Assembly (NCBI GenBank): GCA_027592035.1
Contig: JAQCIK010000017.1
Location: 1 to 45,753 of the forward strand
Source of the DNA: Casp-actino8 sp001510455
Lineage (GTDB): Bacteria > Actinomycetota > Acidimicrobiia > Acidimicrobiales > Ilumatobacteraceae
Length of the DNA stretch: 45,753 nucleotides
Direction of reading: 5' to 3'
Shown: positions 36,101-43,307 of the stretch, piece after piece
Numbering within the stretch: the stretch's first letter is position 1
Layout: each line of letters begins with the position of its first letter
The notes under the pieces: generated by a model
The model's input: only the letters and a program-made list of their open reading frames with translations
What the model was told of the DNA's origin: nothing
The model's database searches: none
Position numbers and translations under genes: made by a program

Positions 36101-37228
36101 TCCCAAGGCGATCGTCAGGACGACGAGTGGCGCCGCTCGTGTGGACGAACGCAAGGCGAGGCTGAGGGCGCTGGTCGGATTGTCGACCGCGAGTCGCCAC
36201 AACGGAGACGGATCGGCGAAGGGGTGGGCTCCGACGGCGAGAATCGTGCCGATCACGAGAAGGGCCGCCGTCGGACGGCGAACCGAATCGGGAAGTGCTC
36301 GGATACCGAAGATCCCGATCGCGGTCAACGTGAGGCCGGCGACGATGACGAACCAATTCGACATGTAGGGCCCGGCAGCAGACGTGAGCGGTACGGCGAT
36401 GTTGCGGTCGTAGAAGAGCCAGTAGCCGAGACCGCGTAGAACCTCGAGCGACGTCGACGTCGCCGCCGTGGATGGCAGCGCCTCGCTGTAGGACAGGACG
36501 GCAGCACCGAACCGACCCTGGGTGACGAGGCCGGCCACCCACCACGCGCTGGCCGCGGCGGCCGAGCCGCCGAGGACGGTGAGAGTGGTGGCGCTGTGTC
36601 GCCACTGTCGCCAACGATTCTCGGCGAGCACGAAGACGAGAGGTGCCGGAGCGACCATGACGAGAGCGGTTGCGTTGAGTCCACCGGTCGAGGCGATGAG
36701 CAGAGTCCAGATCGCGATGTCGCGCCACCGGCGTCGACGGGCCACGAGAATCGCGGTGGCCACGATCCAGCCGAGAAGACTCCACGGGAGAAGCAGAGCC
36801 GAAGTGCGCGAGACGTACGGCAGAACGTACGGGGAGAGCTGGTAGCAGACGGCCGCGACCGTCACCGTGGTCGTGCCCAGTCCGAGGACCCGACCGAGTC
36901 GGATGACGCCGGCCCCGGCGAGGAACAGGAGCGTGCCGATCCAGAGTCGATGGGCGAGCCAGTCGGGAATCGCCAGGGCATCGAACAGTGCGTAGAACGG
37001 GCCACTCGGCCAGAGGTAACCGACGGCCTGGTGAGGCACCCACCCGCCGAACTGACGACTGTCCCAGGTCCAGATCGAGTCGGCGATCAAACGGCCGGGA
37101 TCGAGGTAGAGGGACAACTTCGTGTCGCCGGGAACCCGACCGGGTGCGCTCAAGAACGCTGGTAGGTAGGCGAGGAGCGCGAGTCCGATGTGTCGACTGA
37201 ATCGTCGTCGGGCGAGCCCGTCGATCAC
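33149..37228 (-). CDS. aftD: AftD-like alpha-(1->3)-arabinofuranosyltransferase
   Basis: 1359 residues (M. tuberculosis AftD is about 1400). The N-terminal GT-C domain has the family's first-loop region: G34-D35-T36-K37, DPGRLIADSIWTWDSRQFGG and HQAVGYLWPSGPFYALFDAL, then about a dozen membrane segments to about residue 430. The extracytoplasmic part carries two discoidin/carbohydrate-binding-like modules (about 710-813 with MALDGDLSTAWR, and about 922-996 with AVDGDTATSWWSP). The C-terminus has about four more membrane helices. AftD adds alpha-(1->3) arabinofuranose branches from decaprenyl-phosphoryl-arabinose in arabinogalactan/LAM; the donor pathway is encoded at 21136-24184. The start is GTG 37228, which overlaps the upstream stop as GTGA; the frame extends to 37309 but that part lacks similarity. 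Confidence 0.88.
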   Translation of the reverse strand: MIDGLARRRFSRHIGLALLAYLPAFLSAPGRVPGDTKLSLYLDPGRLIADSIWTWDSRQFGGWVPHQAVGYLWPSGPFYALFDALAIPDWLAHRLWIGTLLFLAGAGVIRLGRVLGLGTTTVTVAAVCYQLSPYVLPYVSRTSALLLPWSLLGWIVATAILVARRRRWRDIAIWTLLIASTGGLNATALVMVAPAPLVFVLAENRWRQWRHSATTLTVLGGSAAAASAWWVAGLVTQGRFGAAVLSYSEALPSTAATSTSLEVLRGLGYWLFYDRNIAVPLTSAAGPYMSNWFVIVAGLTLTAIGIFGIRALPDSVRRPTAALLVIGTILAVGAHPFADPSPLWRLAVDNPTSALSLALRSSTRAAPLVVLTIALGAGALSERLRHRVEARSTSDRQGVMIPIAVCALAIINLPSLMTGRLVDPVVDRPENVPSAWSNAARLLDQRLRLGFDGAVLVLPGVESAAYRWGYPVDPILPSLTDKRVVSRDWLPLGSAPYMDTLYALDDAAQESRLDPDAIAPMARLLGADTVMIVNSVEYERFGTVRPERFLRELGESPSGLTRLADFGSPSTNVADRFWSIDRILAPTRALPEITLWSVDEPSSPARSSESPTWIRGGGTGLLDAASVGLVDGHDVVLDVATFDPESETSLVPTNVIVTDGARRRAHHWRSSQEVWGATEPSTGVITTDDVFDQRLVDTVDTPGEVTIRPENVEAVSTAYGTDLSYWPEYRPSMALDGDLSTAWRVGDGRDPRGEILTITSVDPLSSLHLTRTDDSERVVSAVDVRVDDGTWVRHEIDDDATIVLADAGRSVDVRIADVTARSGSSTNEGAPIGFFEVLPEELRRPEVVEIAPLDSESVDAFVFTRLTADPIDHWRDDPERRLVRNFSTTGEFTASLSFEARLSTRASTQLISDLLGIDRIRSEHLAGHRAWFSWSAVDGDTATSWWSPLGDDRPTLVVEVPATTDTLSIVQPSKSPRISRVEISAADGPTESVDVDGDGTFRFDPTRDPSGANNLLTISIVDYERLESIDRRTGRTIRQPVGVSEIVGATPLRLDVVWTTPCRDDLVRLDGRAVPVRLGGRVDRLLEGAPLDIESCGDVVDLAVGSHRLETTSELDTGLAIDRVVLRSTTPANSSGAVPVDVDVSRASRTFATPTCGSTCVIEGFDGWNVGWSGDPLPSASGRNVWVLSPSDSVSGFTTTWTPQRLMWFGLVLTGLTVLSALLVLVFTRRDAEVARPPSFVEPYRSDTMFRRQLLVLVGSALVIAVSVAPFWGVLPLAIGAVAAVAPTTRPHVDRALLTTGFALVALGLLFVLAQQIRTGAEPSFGWPSVFARAHRPALAGVVLWGLGLSLARDSLRRS
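33162..33167 (-). promoter_or_regulatory. Possible internal -10 box before the GT2 gene
   Basis: TAGCCT on the minus strand inside the end of the aftD-like gene, 9 bp before GTG 33152. The hexamer is identical to those of trpS and scpA. Coupling to the upstream gene may make it unnecessary. Confidence 0.3.
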
Positions 37229-38460
37229 GGAATCGCCCCGTAGACGCCGTACAAGGCAGTCAGTGCCGTCAGCCCGGTTCCGCACGTCGCGAGCAGATAC
37301 GGCCACCAATGGCGACGACGTTCATGATCGAGCCACACGGCCGCCGCGATGAGAAGAGGGAATGCCGTGAAGAGGAACCGGGGTCGGGCCGTCACGGTGG
37401 CGGGGAGAAGCATGAGGGCGACGATGACGGCGCTGTAGGCGACGGCTGGAAGAGGAAGGGGTCGCTTCCAGGCCGCCCACACCACGGCGAGCGTGGCGAG
37501 GAAAGCGACCGCAGTGATGAGATCGGTCGGTGACGTGAGTGGCTTCGTGAAAGCCTCCAACGTGTTGCGAATGGCCGTGAGTCCGAAGCTGGCCCCTTCT
37601 TTCCAGGCCTCTCCCTGAACGCGAAACCACACTCGTGACTCGCCGGTGTGTCGGTCGATCCACCATTGATAGACGAGAAATCCGATCGGTGACACGAGAG
37701 GTGCCGACAACGCCCACCAGTGTCGCGAGCGGCGGATGGCGATCGCGGCGGCGATTGCAGTTGCAGCAACGAGAGCGACCCCGTTCGGTCGAGTGGCCGT
37801 GGCCACGGCGGCGAGAACTCCGGCCAACAACCACCGTTCCGACGACAGGGCGAGAAGGCACGCGGCGGCCAGGACGAGAAGGAGCGCCTCGCTGTAGGCG
37901 AACGACAGGACGAAACTGCCGGGGAAGAACGCCGTGAGGACCATGGCCGGTCGCGCCGCGCGATCGCCGAACCATCGTCGGGCGAGCAGGCCGACGAGTA
38001 GAACGAAGATCGCTCCGAGGACGAGGTTGACGACGAGAGCCGCGAAGGTGTCGCCCCCGGGCAGGACGCGATCGGCCGTGCGCACCAGCCAGGGATACAT
38101 GGGAAAGAACGCGACTCGTGCTTCGGGGTCGTCGTAGGTGATTCCACTCGGCACGTAGTCGGGGTAACCCCGGCGAACGATGCGCAGATACCAGATGCCG
38201 TCCCATGAGGTGAGGACATCGAGAATCATCGACGAGGCCGATCGGGGGAGGATGGCCTCGCGAGCGTGCGGATCGGGTTTGTCGAAGAAACCCCAGATGA
38301 GGCGTTCGCGCAACTTGTTGTCGTCGGCCCGCATCTCGGCCCCCACGATCGCTGCGCCGACGAGAACGCACAGACGTGACAACACGTAGGCCAGCGCTGC
38401 GTGACGCACGGCCGTCCGCCAGATCAGCGAGGAGTCGGATGAGGAGGTGGTCGTGGACAT
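37225..38460 (-). CDS. PIG-V-like (GT76-type) GT-C mannosyltransferase
   Basis: 411 residues from ATG 38460. About nine to ten membrane segments. The first loop reads LTSWDGIWYLRIVRRGYPD (acidic motif), followed by VAFFPMYPWLVRTADRVLPG, FFPGSFVLSFAYSEALLLVL and TATRPNGVALVA. 'SWDG.WY', 'FFP.YP' and 'AYSEAL' are the marks of PIG-V family GPI mannosyltransferase relatives found in actinobacteria. It probably uses polyprenyl-phosphate-mannose, made by the synthase at 31718. It is first in the minus-strand operon with the aftD-like gene (GTGA overlap) and GT2. The frame is open to 38550, but the sequence before MSTTTSS is not protein-like. It is divergent from the crotonase gene. Confidence 0.85.
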   Translation of the reverse strand: MSTTTSSSDSSLIWRTAVRHAALAYVLSRLCVLVGAAIVGAEMRADDNKLRERLIWGFFDKPDPHAREAILPRSASSMILDVLTSWDGIWYLRIVRRGYPDYVPSGITYDDPEARVAFFPMYPWLVRTADRVLPGGDTFAALVVNLVLGAIFVLLVGLLARRWFGDRAARPAMVLTAFFPGSFVLSFAYSEALLLVLAAACLLALSSERWLLAGVLAAVATATRPNGVALVAATAIAAAIAIRRSRHWWALSAPLVSPIGFLVYQWWIDRHTGESRVWFRVQGEAWKEGASFGLTAIRNTLEAFTKPLTSPTDLITAVAFLATLAVVWAAWKRPLPLPAVAYSAVIVALMLLPATVTARPRFLFTAFPLLIAAAVWLDHERRRHWWPYLLATCGTGLTALTALYGVYGAIP

Positions 38461-38537
38461 GGCGCGAAACGACCGGACGGGTCGACTCGACGCTACACGG
38501 TGCGTTCCGGACGTTGGGCGACGGGCAAACTGGTCCG

Positions 38538-39347
38538 ATGTCCGACGCACCCGTGATCCTGGAACGCCCTCGGCCCGACGTGGCCGTCTTGCGGCTCGAT
38601 CGTCCCGACCGATTGAACGCCATGACGAGTGAACTCGTGCAGTCCTTGCACGACCATCTCGACGAACTCTCGGTCGATCAGACCTGTCGAGTGATCGTCC
38701 TGACGGGCTCCGGTCGAGGTTTCTGTGCCGGCCTCGACCTCGGCGGTTACGGGATGGCGCCGCACAGTGAGAACGTCGGTCCGACTCAACGTGGTTTCGC
38801 GACGCAGAAGCACATCGCGACTCTCGTCACGCACATGCGATCGATTCCGCAGCCGATCATCGCCGCCGTGAACGGTGCGGCCGCCGGAGGGGGTCTGGCG
38901 CTCGTCCTGGCGAGCGACGTTCGACTCGGTTCCGAGTCGTCGAAGTTCAACGTGGCATTCGTGCGCATCGGCTTCTCGGCTTGTGACATCGGAACCTCGT
39001 GGCTGCTGCCGCGCATCGTCGGCGTCGCCCGCGCTCAGGAACTGATGCTGACCGGTCGGGTGTTCGATGCTGCCGAGGCCTACCGCATCGGACTCCTGAT
39101 CGACGTGGTACCCGACGAATTGCTGCTCGACACCGCGCTGTCGAAGGCCGAGGAGATCGCCCGGAACTCGCCCTTCGGTGTGTCGCTCACGAAAGAGGCG
39201 ATGTGGACAGCACTCGAGATTCCGGGGATGCAGGCGGCCATCGATCTCGAGAATCGACAGCAGATTCTGGCCAGCCACACCGACGACGCACGCGAGGCAA
39301 TGATGGCCTTCGTTGAGAAGCGACCGCCGCGTTTCGAAAACCGCTGA
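38538..39347 (+). CDS. Enoyl-CoA hydratase/isomerase (crotonase) family protein, atypical active site
   Basis: 269 residues. The crotonase core is clear: VAVLRLDRPDRLNAMTSEL, VIVLTGSGRGFCAGLDLGG, IAAVNGAAAGGGLALVLASD and LMLTGRVFDAAEAYRIGL. The oxyanion-hole glycines are present, but both catalytic glutamates of enoyl-CoA hydratase are replaced: A121 for Glu144 and F141 for Glu164 (rat numbering). D150 in GFSACDIGTSWLLPRIVG matches the catalytic Asp of dienoyl-CoA isomerases. A 2-enoyl-CoA hydratase reaction is therefore doubtful; isomerase or another CoA-ester chemistry is more likely. ATG 38538 with a CAAACT box 6 bp upstream. Confidence 0.88.
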   Translation: MSDAPVILERPRPDVAVLRLDRPDRLNAMTSELVQSLHDHLDELSVDQTCRVIVLTGSGRGFCAGLDLGGYGMAPHSENVGPTQRGFATQKHIATLVTHMRSIPQPIIAAVNGAAAGGGLALVLASDVRLGSESSKFNVAFVRIGFSACDIGTSWLLPRIVGVARAQELMLTGRVFDAAEAYRIGLLIDVVPDELLLDTALSKAEEIARNSPFGVSLTKEAMWTALEIPGMQAAIDLENRQQILASHTDDAREAMMAFVEKRPPRFENR

Positions 39348-39361
39348 TGACAGGTCGGTGA

Positions 39362-40384
39362 TCAGACGCGAACGCTGACTGGCGCCTCGCCACCGTGCAG
39401 TGGGAAATGGCAGGCGACGAAATGTCCGGAGTCCACTTCTCGCATCATCGGCTCCTCCGTTCGGCAACGATCCGAAGCACTTGGGCAGCGAGGGTTGAAT
39501 CGGCAACCAGATGGTGGGTTCACAGGAGAAGGGGGCTCTCCTCCGATGGTGCTCCTTCGCGGTTCCACACCGGGGTCGGGTTCCGGTACGGAGTCGAGGA
39601 GAAGTCTGGTGTACGGGTGAGCTGGCTTTGCATAGAGGTCGTCGCTTGGACCTATTTCGCAAAGTTTGCCGAGATACATGACCGCTACACGGTCGCTGAT
39701 GTTCTTGACGACGGCCAGGTCGTGGGCGATGAATATCAAGGTGAGCCTGTGAGCCCTCTTCAAGTCTTCGAGAAGGTTAATTACTTGTGCCTGAACACTG
39801 ACGTCGAGCGCCGACACTGGCTCGTCGCAGATGATTACTTCGGGTTCGAGCACCAACGAGCGAGCAATGGATATGCGTTGGCACTGGCCCCCGGAGAACT
39901 GATGGGGGAGGCTTTCGGCCGCGCGACTCGGGTCGATTCCGACCTCCTCAAGAATTCTGTCGACAGCGTCCCCTTGCTCGTCCTTGCTTCCTCGATTCCA
40001 GACCTTCAGTGGCTCCATCACGATGTCTCGGACTTTGCGGCGGGGATTCAACGACGAGATGGGATCCTGGAAGATCATCTGAACTTTGGTGCGCACCTTG
40101 CGCATCTCTTCCTTGTCAAGAGTCGTCAGCTCGCGTCCGTCGAAGACCACGCTCCCTGAAGTAGCGCGGGGAAGCTGCATGATTGCGCGTCCCGTGGTGC
40201 TCTTGCCACAGCCAGACTCGCCGACAATGCCGAGGGTTTCACCGCGCAGAACATCGAATGAAATGCCGGACACGGCGTTGACTTTTAGTCCCGTTCGTCC
40301 GATACGAAATTCGACTACCAGATCTTCGATCCGGAGGAGAGCGTCACTCTCCGGTCGGAGGTGAGCCTTACCACTGCCGGCCAT
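39362..40384 (-). CDS. dppF: Peptide/nickel-type ABC transporter ATP-binding protein (DppF/OppF)
   Basis: 340 residues. Walker A GESGCGKSTTGRA, signature FSGGQCQRISIARSL, Walker B VIICDEPVSALDVSVQAQ and the C-terminal oligopeptide domain with CRFNPRCPSASDRC. It powers import with DppD. ATG 40384 overlaps the dppD TAA by one base (TAATG). Last gene of the operon. The base composition of this and the next four genes is visibly lower in GC than the rest of the window. Confidence 0.93.
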   Translation of the reverse strand: MAGSGKAHLRPESDALLRIEDLVVEFRIGRTGLKVNAVSGISFDVLRGETLGIVGESGCGKSTTGRAIMQLPRATSGSVVFDGRELTTLDKEEMRKVRTKVQMIFQDPISSLNPRRKVRDIVMEPLKVWNRGSKDEQGDAVDRILEEVGIDPSRAAESLPHQFSGGQCQRISIARSLVLEPEVIICDEPVSALDVSVQAQVINLLEDLKRAHRLTLIFIAHDLAVVKNISDRVAVMYLGKLCEIGPSDDLYAKPAHPYTRLLLDSVPEPDPGVEPRRSTIGGEPPSPVNPPSGCRFNPRCPSASDRCRTEEPMMREVDSGHFVACHFPLHGGEAPVSVRV

Positions 40385-41451
40385 TAGGGACGTCCTAACA
40401 GGGGAGCGGGCATTCGGCTCAATTCCTCGCGCCTTTCGTGGTACTCGGGAGATCCAACCGGAAAATGGCATGCAAATGTGTGATCAGGACTTTCGGCCTG
40501 AATCAACTCGGGTTCTTCACGCCTGCACAGATCACGCGCATAGGCACACCTGGGCGCAAAACGACACCCGGCGGGCGGATCAACGAGATCGGGGGGCCGC
40601 CCTGGGATCACGGCCAAGCGAGAGTGACTTGCGTGACTCAGCCGCGGAATGCTCTGCAATAACGCCTCGGTGTAAGGCATCTTGACGTTTGAGAACAATG
40701 CCTTGGTAGGTGCACGCTCCACGACCTTGCCCCCATACATCACAGCGATCTCGTCCGTATAACCTGCGACAACTCCCAGATTGTGGGTGACAAGCAACAT
40801 GGACATGTGGCGATCCTTAATCTGAGCACTAAGAAGATCAAGGATCTGTGCTTGTACGGTCACGTCAAGAGCGGTCGTTGGTTCGTCTGCAAAGAGCATG
40901 TTGGGTCCGCACGCTAGGGCTATCGCAATCATCACCCGCTGGCGCATTCCGCCTGACAGCTCGTGGGGGAACTGGTTGAGGCGTCGGGCTGCTTCTGGGA
41001 TGCCCACGTCGCGAAAGACCTTCTCAGCCACGGCCATTGCCTCGGAAGACGACATGCCGAGGTGCAGTTGAAGTGATTCCGTGACCTGTTTGCCCACCTT
41101 CATGACCGGATTCAACGATGTCATGGGGTCCTGAAACACCATCGCCATTTCCGGTCCCCAAACTCTTCGCATCTGCTTGGGTGAACGATGTTGTATTTCG
41201 ATGCCCCCGTAGCGAATGGAACCCTCTCTGATAACGCCGTTACGGGGAAGAAGTCCCATCATTGATCGCGACAGTACGGTCTTACCCGAGCCTGACTCGC
41301 CGACAACTCCAAGTGATTGGCCTCGCCGAATTTGAACGGTGACTCCGTCCACCGCCCGGGCAATTCCGCGAGGCGTGATGAAATGAGTACGAAGTCCAAC
41401 CGTTTCGATGAGAGGTTCAGTGGAGCTCTCATCGGTTACGTGCGAGCTCAC
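40384..41451 (-). CDS. dppD: Peptide/nickel-type ABC transporter ATP-binding protein (DppD/OppD)
   Basis: 355 residues. Walker A GESGSGKTVLSRSMMG, signature LSGGMRQRVMIAIALAC, Walker B NMLFADEPTTALDVTVQAQI, His switch MLLVTHNLGVVAG, and the C-terminal CRFAPRCAYARDLC cysteine cluster typical of the Opp/Dpp ATPases. It pairs with DppF. The GTG start overlaps the dppC stop (GTGA). Confidence 0.93.
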   Translation of the reverse strand: MSSHVTDESSTEPLIETVGLRTHFITPRGIARAVDGVTVQIRRGQSLGVVGESGSGKTVLSRSMMGLLPRNGVIREGSIRYGGIEIQHRSPKQMRRVWGPEMAMVFQDPMTSLNPVMKVGKQVTESLQLHLGMSSSEAMAVAEKVFRDVGIPEAARRLNQFPHELSGGMRQRVMIAIALACGPNMLFADEPTTALDVTVQAQILDLLSAQIKDRHMSMLLVTHNLGVVAGYTDEIAVMYGGKVVERAPTKALFSNVKMPYTEALLQSIPRLSHASHSRLAVIPGRPPDLVDPPAGCRFAPRCAYARDLCRREEPELIQAESPDHTFACHFPVGSPEYHERREELSRMPAPLLGRP

Positions 41452-42326
41452 AGTGCCGCCTCCTTCACGTCGAAAAATGCACGAAGACGGTCACCAGCGA
41501 AGTTCAAAGACAAAACGGTCAAAAAAAGCATCAGAATCGGAAAGAACGAGATCCATGGCGCGTCTTCGAGAGTTCTCGATGAATCGGAACCCAATTGGAT
41601 GAGTCCCCCCCATGTGATTCCCTTCTCTACCGATAAGCCAAGAAATGCCAAACCACCTTCGGCGACGACGGCTACAGCCATTCCAAGTAGCGCTAAAGAT
41701 GACATGGGGATCGCCACGTTGGGAAGGATTTCCTTAAGGATGATCTGGTGATCTTTGGAGCCAATTTGCCTTGCGGCCAAAACGAATTCACGGTCTGCAT
41801 ATTGCATGGTTGCGGCACGGGCCAATCGACCGACTGGAGCAATGCTCAAAAGGCCGAGGACCAAAGACACCGTTAGCAGGCTGCGCTCAATGAGGGAGGT
41901 GAGCAGAATCGCCAAAACGAGCGAGGGGAATGAGAGCAATACTACGAAAACGAAGGAGCTGATCCGATCTAGCCAGCCCCGGAAATAACCAGAGATAACT
42001 CCTATGGTCCCTCCGACTACGAACCCGGCTGTGATCGCGGTGAATCCGACAGTCAACGAAATACGCGCACCGTGCAAGGTTCGTGAAAAGACGTCACGCG
42101 CATCCTTGTCCGTTCCGAACCAATGAGTCCACGAAGGTGCGTAAGGAGGTCGACCTTGCGTCGCATCAACGAAGTTGGAAGTGGGACTTTTCAGCGGCAG
42201 AAACGGGATAAATAGTGCAACACACGCCATGATCGTTAGCCAGAAGACACAAAGCCAAAATCCGATTCCCAGTTTCTTCTTGGCGCCTTGGTCGTCGGAC
42301 CCAGAAGTGATTTTCTCGGCTGTCAT
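41448..42326 (-). CDS. dppC: ABC transporter permease (DppC/OppC)
   Basis: 292 residues. An N-terminal membrane helix (FWLCVFWLTIMACVALFIPF), the family's HWFGTDKDARDVFSRTLHGA block, then five membrane segments; the EAA cytoplasmic loop reads YADREFVLAARQIGSKDHQI and ILKEILPNVAIP. It forms the membrane channel with DppB. The ATG at 42326 overlaps the dppB stop. Confidence 0.93.
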   Translation of the reverse strand: MTAEKITSGSDDQGAKKKLGIGFWLCVFWLTIMACVALFIPFLPLKSPTSNFVDATQGRPPYAPSWTHWFGTDKDARDVFSRTLHGARISLTVGFTAITAGFVVGGTIGVISGYFRGWLDRISSFVFVVLLSFPSLVLAILLTSLIERSLLTVSLVLGLLSIAPVGRLARAATMQYADREFVLAARQIGSKDHQIILKEILPNVAIPMSSLALLGMAVAVVAEGGLAFLGLSVEKGITWGGLIQLGSDSSRTLEDAPWISFFPILMLFLTVLSLNFAGDRLRAFFDVKEAAL

Positions 42327-43279
42327 TTACGCACCCTTGGGTCGATCAATGTGTAAGCGAAATCGACGAATAAGTTGATGATCACAAAGGACGAGGCGAC
42401 GATCATCACAATTGCCAGAACAACTGGGAAATCGTTACGTAGAACGGATTCGACCAAGGTAGAACCTATTCCCGGTATTCGGAAGACCGTTTCCGCAACG
42501 ATTGATCCGCCGATGAGCGCTCCAGTGTTGAGCCCGACGACCGTCACAAAAGAGAAGAGCGATGGGCGTAGGGCATGTGCTATCAGAATCCGGGAACGCG
42601 ATAGGCCCTTGGTGCGAGCTAACAGAATGAAGTCTTGTTGAAGGGTAGTGATTATGTCAGTCCGAAGTAGGCGTTGATATACCGCTGCTACGGGGAGTCC
42701 AATTGTTAGCGCCGGAAGAAGCATCTGAAAGAGACGGCTGCCCAGTGGGTCGTCCCCAACGTAGGTCAGCGGAGTCCAACCAAGTTTGATGCTAAAGACG
42801 AACTTCAGAATAACCGCCAAGGCGAAATTAGGCATTGCCAAAAGGAAAAATGCGTTGAGCGTTGATATTCGGTCTGAAATTTTGCCGGCCCTCGATGCAG
42901 TTATGAGAGCCCAGGGGATTGACACGAACACAGCGATCAGTTGCGCCATCGCCACGAGAGTGAATGTGCGTGGGAGACGCTCGCTGATGACTCCGGAAAC
43001 TGGTGGCTGGCCAGTGGAACTGAAGGTGACTCCGAAGTCACCGCGAACGAAGTCGGAGAGCCAGATTGCATATCGGACTGGAAGCGGCCGATCGAGGCTG
43101 AATTCACGTTTCGCTGCCTCGATCATCTTGATGCTGTCGGGGTTGTTGACGTCTCCAGCAACTGGCCCAAGAACATTGAACAAAGGGTCGCCCAAGACGT
43201 TCAACGCTCCGAAGGTGAGCATGCTCACCGCTAGGAGCAGAAGAATGGCTAGGGCGACCCTTTGTCCGTAAAACCTCAT
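42323..43279 (-). CDS. dppB: ABC transporter permease (DppB/OppB)
   Basis: 318 residues, six membrane segments. FYGQRVALAILLLLAVSMLT at the start, RPLPVRYAIWLSDFVRGDFG in the periplasmic loop, the EAA-type loop DFILLARTKGLSRSRILIAH, and ALIGGSIVAETVFRIPGIGS near the end are typical. It starts 28 bp after the substrate-binding protein gene. GC is low here (26 of 60 bases at 42781-42840). Confidence 0.93.
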   Translation of the reverse strand: MRFYGQRVALAILLLLAVSMLTFGALNVLGDPLFNVLGPVAGDVNNPDSIKMIEAAKREFSLDRPLPVRYAIWLSDFVRGDFGVTFSSTGQPPVSGVISERLPRTFTLVAMAQLIAVFVSIPWALITASRAGKISDRISTLNAFFLLAMPNFALAVILKFVFSIKLGWTPLTYVGDDPLGSRLFQMLLPALTIGLPVAAVYQRLLRTDIITTLQQDFILLARTKGLSRSRILIAHALRPSLFSFVTVVGLNTGALIGGSIVAETVFRIPGIGSTLVESVLRNDFPVVLAIVMIVASSFVIINLFVDFAYTLIDPRVRK

Positions 43280-43307
43280 CGAAGTGCTCTGTTACACCTG
43301 GGAGGTT

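Noticed and set aside
39395..40159. 254-codon plus-strand open frame opposite dppF
   Set aside because: The minus strand encodes a complete ABC ATPase with Walker A/B and signature motifs; the plus frame has none.
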